From positions 1-6,479 of the forward strand of contig CAJJUC010000138.1 in NCBI GenBank assembly GCA_905195005.1: 6,479 nucleotides of DNA, given 5' to 3'. Positions 6,334 to 6,479 of the stretch are shown one piece after another. This stretch comes from an uncultured Eubacteriales bacterium (GTDB lineage Bacteria; Bacillota; Clostridia; UMGS1883). The notes under the pieces are model-generated. The model saw only the letters and a program-made list of their open reading frames with translations, had not been told where the DNA came from and did no database searches. Numbering within the stretch: the first letter of the stretch is position 1; each line of letters opens with the position of its first letter. The translations under genes and the position numbers were made by a program.

Positions 6334-6367
6334 AAAAAAACAGCGGCATAATAAACGCCACTGTTTT
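6334..6367 (-). terminator. Intrinsic terminator upstream of terS
   Basis: On the minus strand AAAACAGTGGC pairs with GCCGCTGTTTT (11 bp including one G-T wobble) around a 9-nt loop, followed directly by an unbroken T run (6340-6334). This is a textbook Rho-independent terminator. It should end a minus-strand unit lying to the right of the window and isolate P1 from read-through. In the plus direction the trailing T run is poor, so it is probably one-way. Confidence 0.85.
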
Positions 6368-6373
6368 CTTCCG

Positions 6374-6479
6374 CTCCGCTGCCGTTTTGCGGCTTCCGTA
6401 AAGCGCAGCCGGAGCATGAGGCACGTTGTAAGTAGTTTGACTATAAACTGCATACAGTCGCGCACGGCACAATCACATC
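6374..6479. repeat. Repeat copy B, truncated by the right window edge
   Basis: This is the reverse complement counterpart of bases 2329-2432. The match runs right up to the last base of the window, so the copy continues outside. Its inner end reads GAAGCCGCAAAAC on the minus strand (6396-6384), a perfect complement of the left end of copy A (GTTTTGCGGCTTC, 2299-2311). It lies just upstream of the terminator at 6334-6367. A short open frame crosses it and the terminator but has no ribosome binding site and is not kept in copy A. Confidence 0.65.

Noticed and set aside
6256..6465. A 69-codon minus-strand frame across repeat copy B
   Set aside because: Its first 16 codons align with a frame in copy A (2343 onward) with several similar residues, which looked like a conserved small protein. 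A one-base indel then breaks the frame in copy A. The frame also runs through the terminator and P1, and neither copy has a ribosome binding site.

Overview
The window is the start of a phage head-morphogenesis module, read entirely from the minus strand. In transcription order (right to left) it holds terminase small subunit, terminase large subunit, portal, a scaffolding-type protein and an N4-gp56-family major capsid protein. The capsid gene is cut by the left edge of the window. The gene order, the AGGAGG-type ribosome binding sites and the protein sequences point to a tailed phage or prophage of a moderately GC-rich Firmicute, probably a gut Clostridia-type host. No integrase, attachment site, host gene or tail gene is visible, so prophage versus free phage cannot be decided.

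Layout: bases 6250-6479 are non-coding. They hold a strong intrinsic terminator (6334-6367) that closes an upstream minus-strand unit, then a sigma-A-like promoter P1 (6277-6305). P1 drives terS (6248-5715), terL (5718-4288, ATGA overlap with terS) and the portal gene (4250-2478, GTG start, 37-nt gap). A 443-nt gap without a credible gene follows (2035-2477). It contains a repeat that recurs inverted at the right edge of the window, a run of perfect hairpins including a terminator-like one, and a second promoter P2 (2040-2068). P2 drives the scaffold gene (2016-1072) and the capsid gene (1055 to beyond the left edge).

How it works together: TerS recognises phage DNA and TerL cuts and pumps it through the portal ring. 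The scaffold and major capsid protein build the procapsid around that portal. The two promoters share a 16-base identical block covering the -35 element, a similar upstream half-site, the same 17-nt spacer and a similar ribosome-binding leader. This suggests that packaging/portal and shell-building genes form two separately started but co-regulated late transcripts.

The points of most interest are the paired late promoters, the 104-106 nt inverted repeat family (possibly a small mobile or structured element, with a testable prediction just outside the window), the hairpin cluster interrupting the head operon, and an LQRFA motif shared by the N-termini of scaffold and capsid. I see no defence system, CRISPR array, tRNA or cargo gene, and nothing that amounts to a wholly new multi-gene system.
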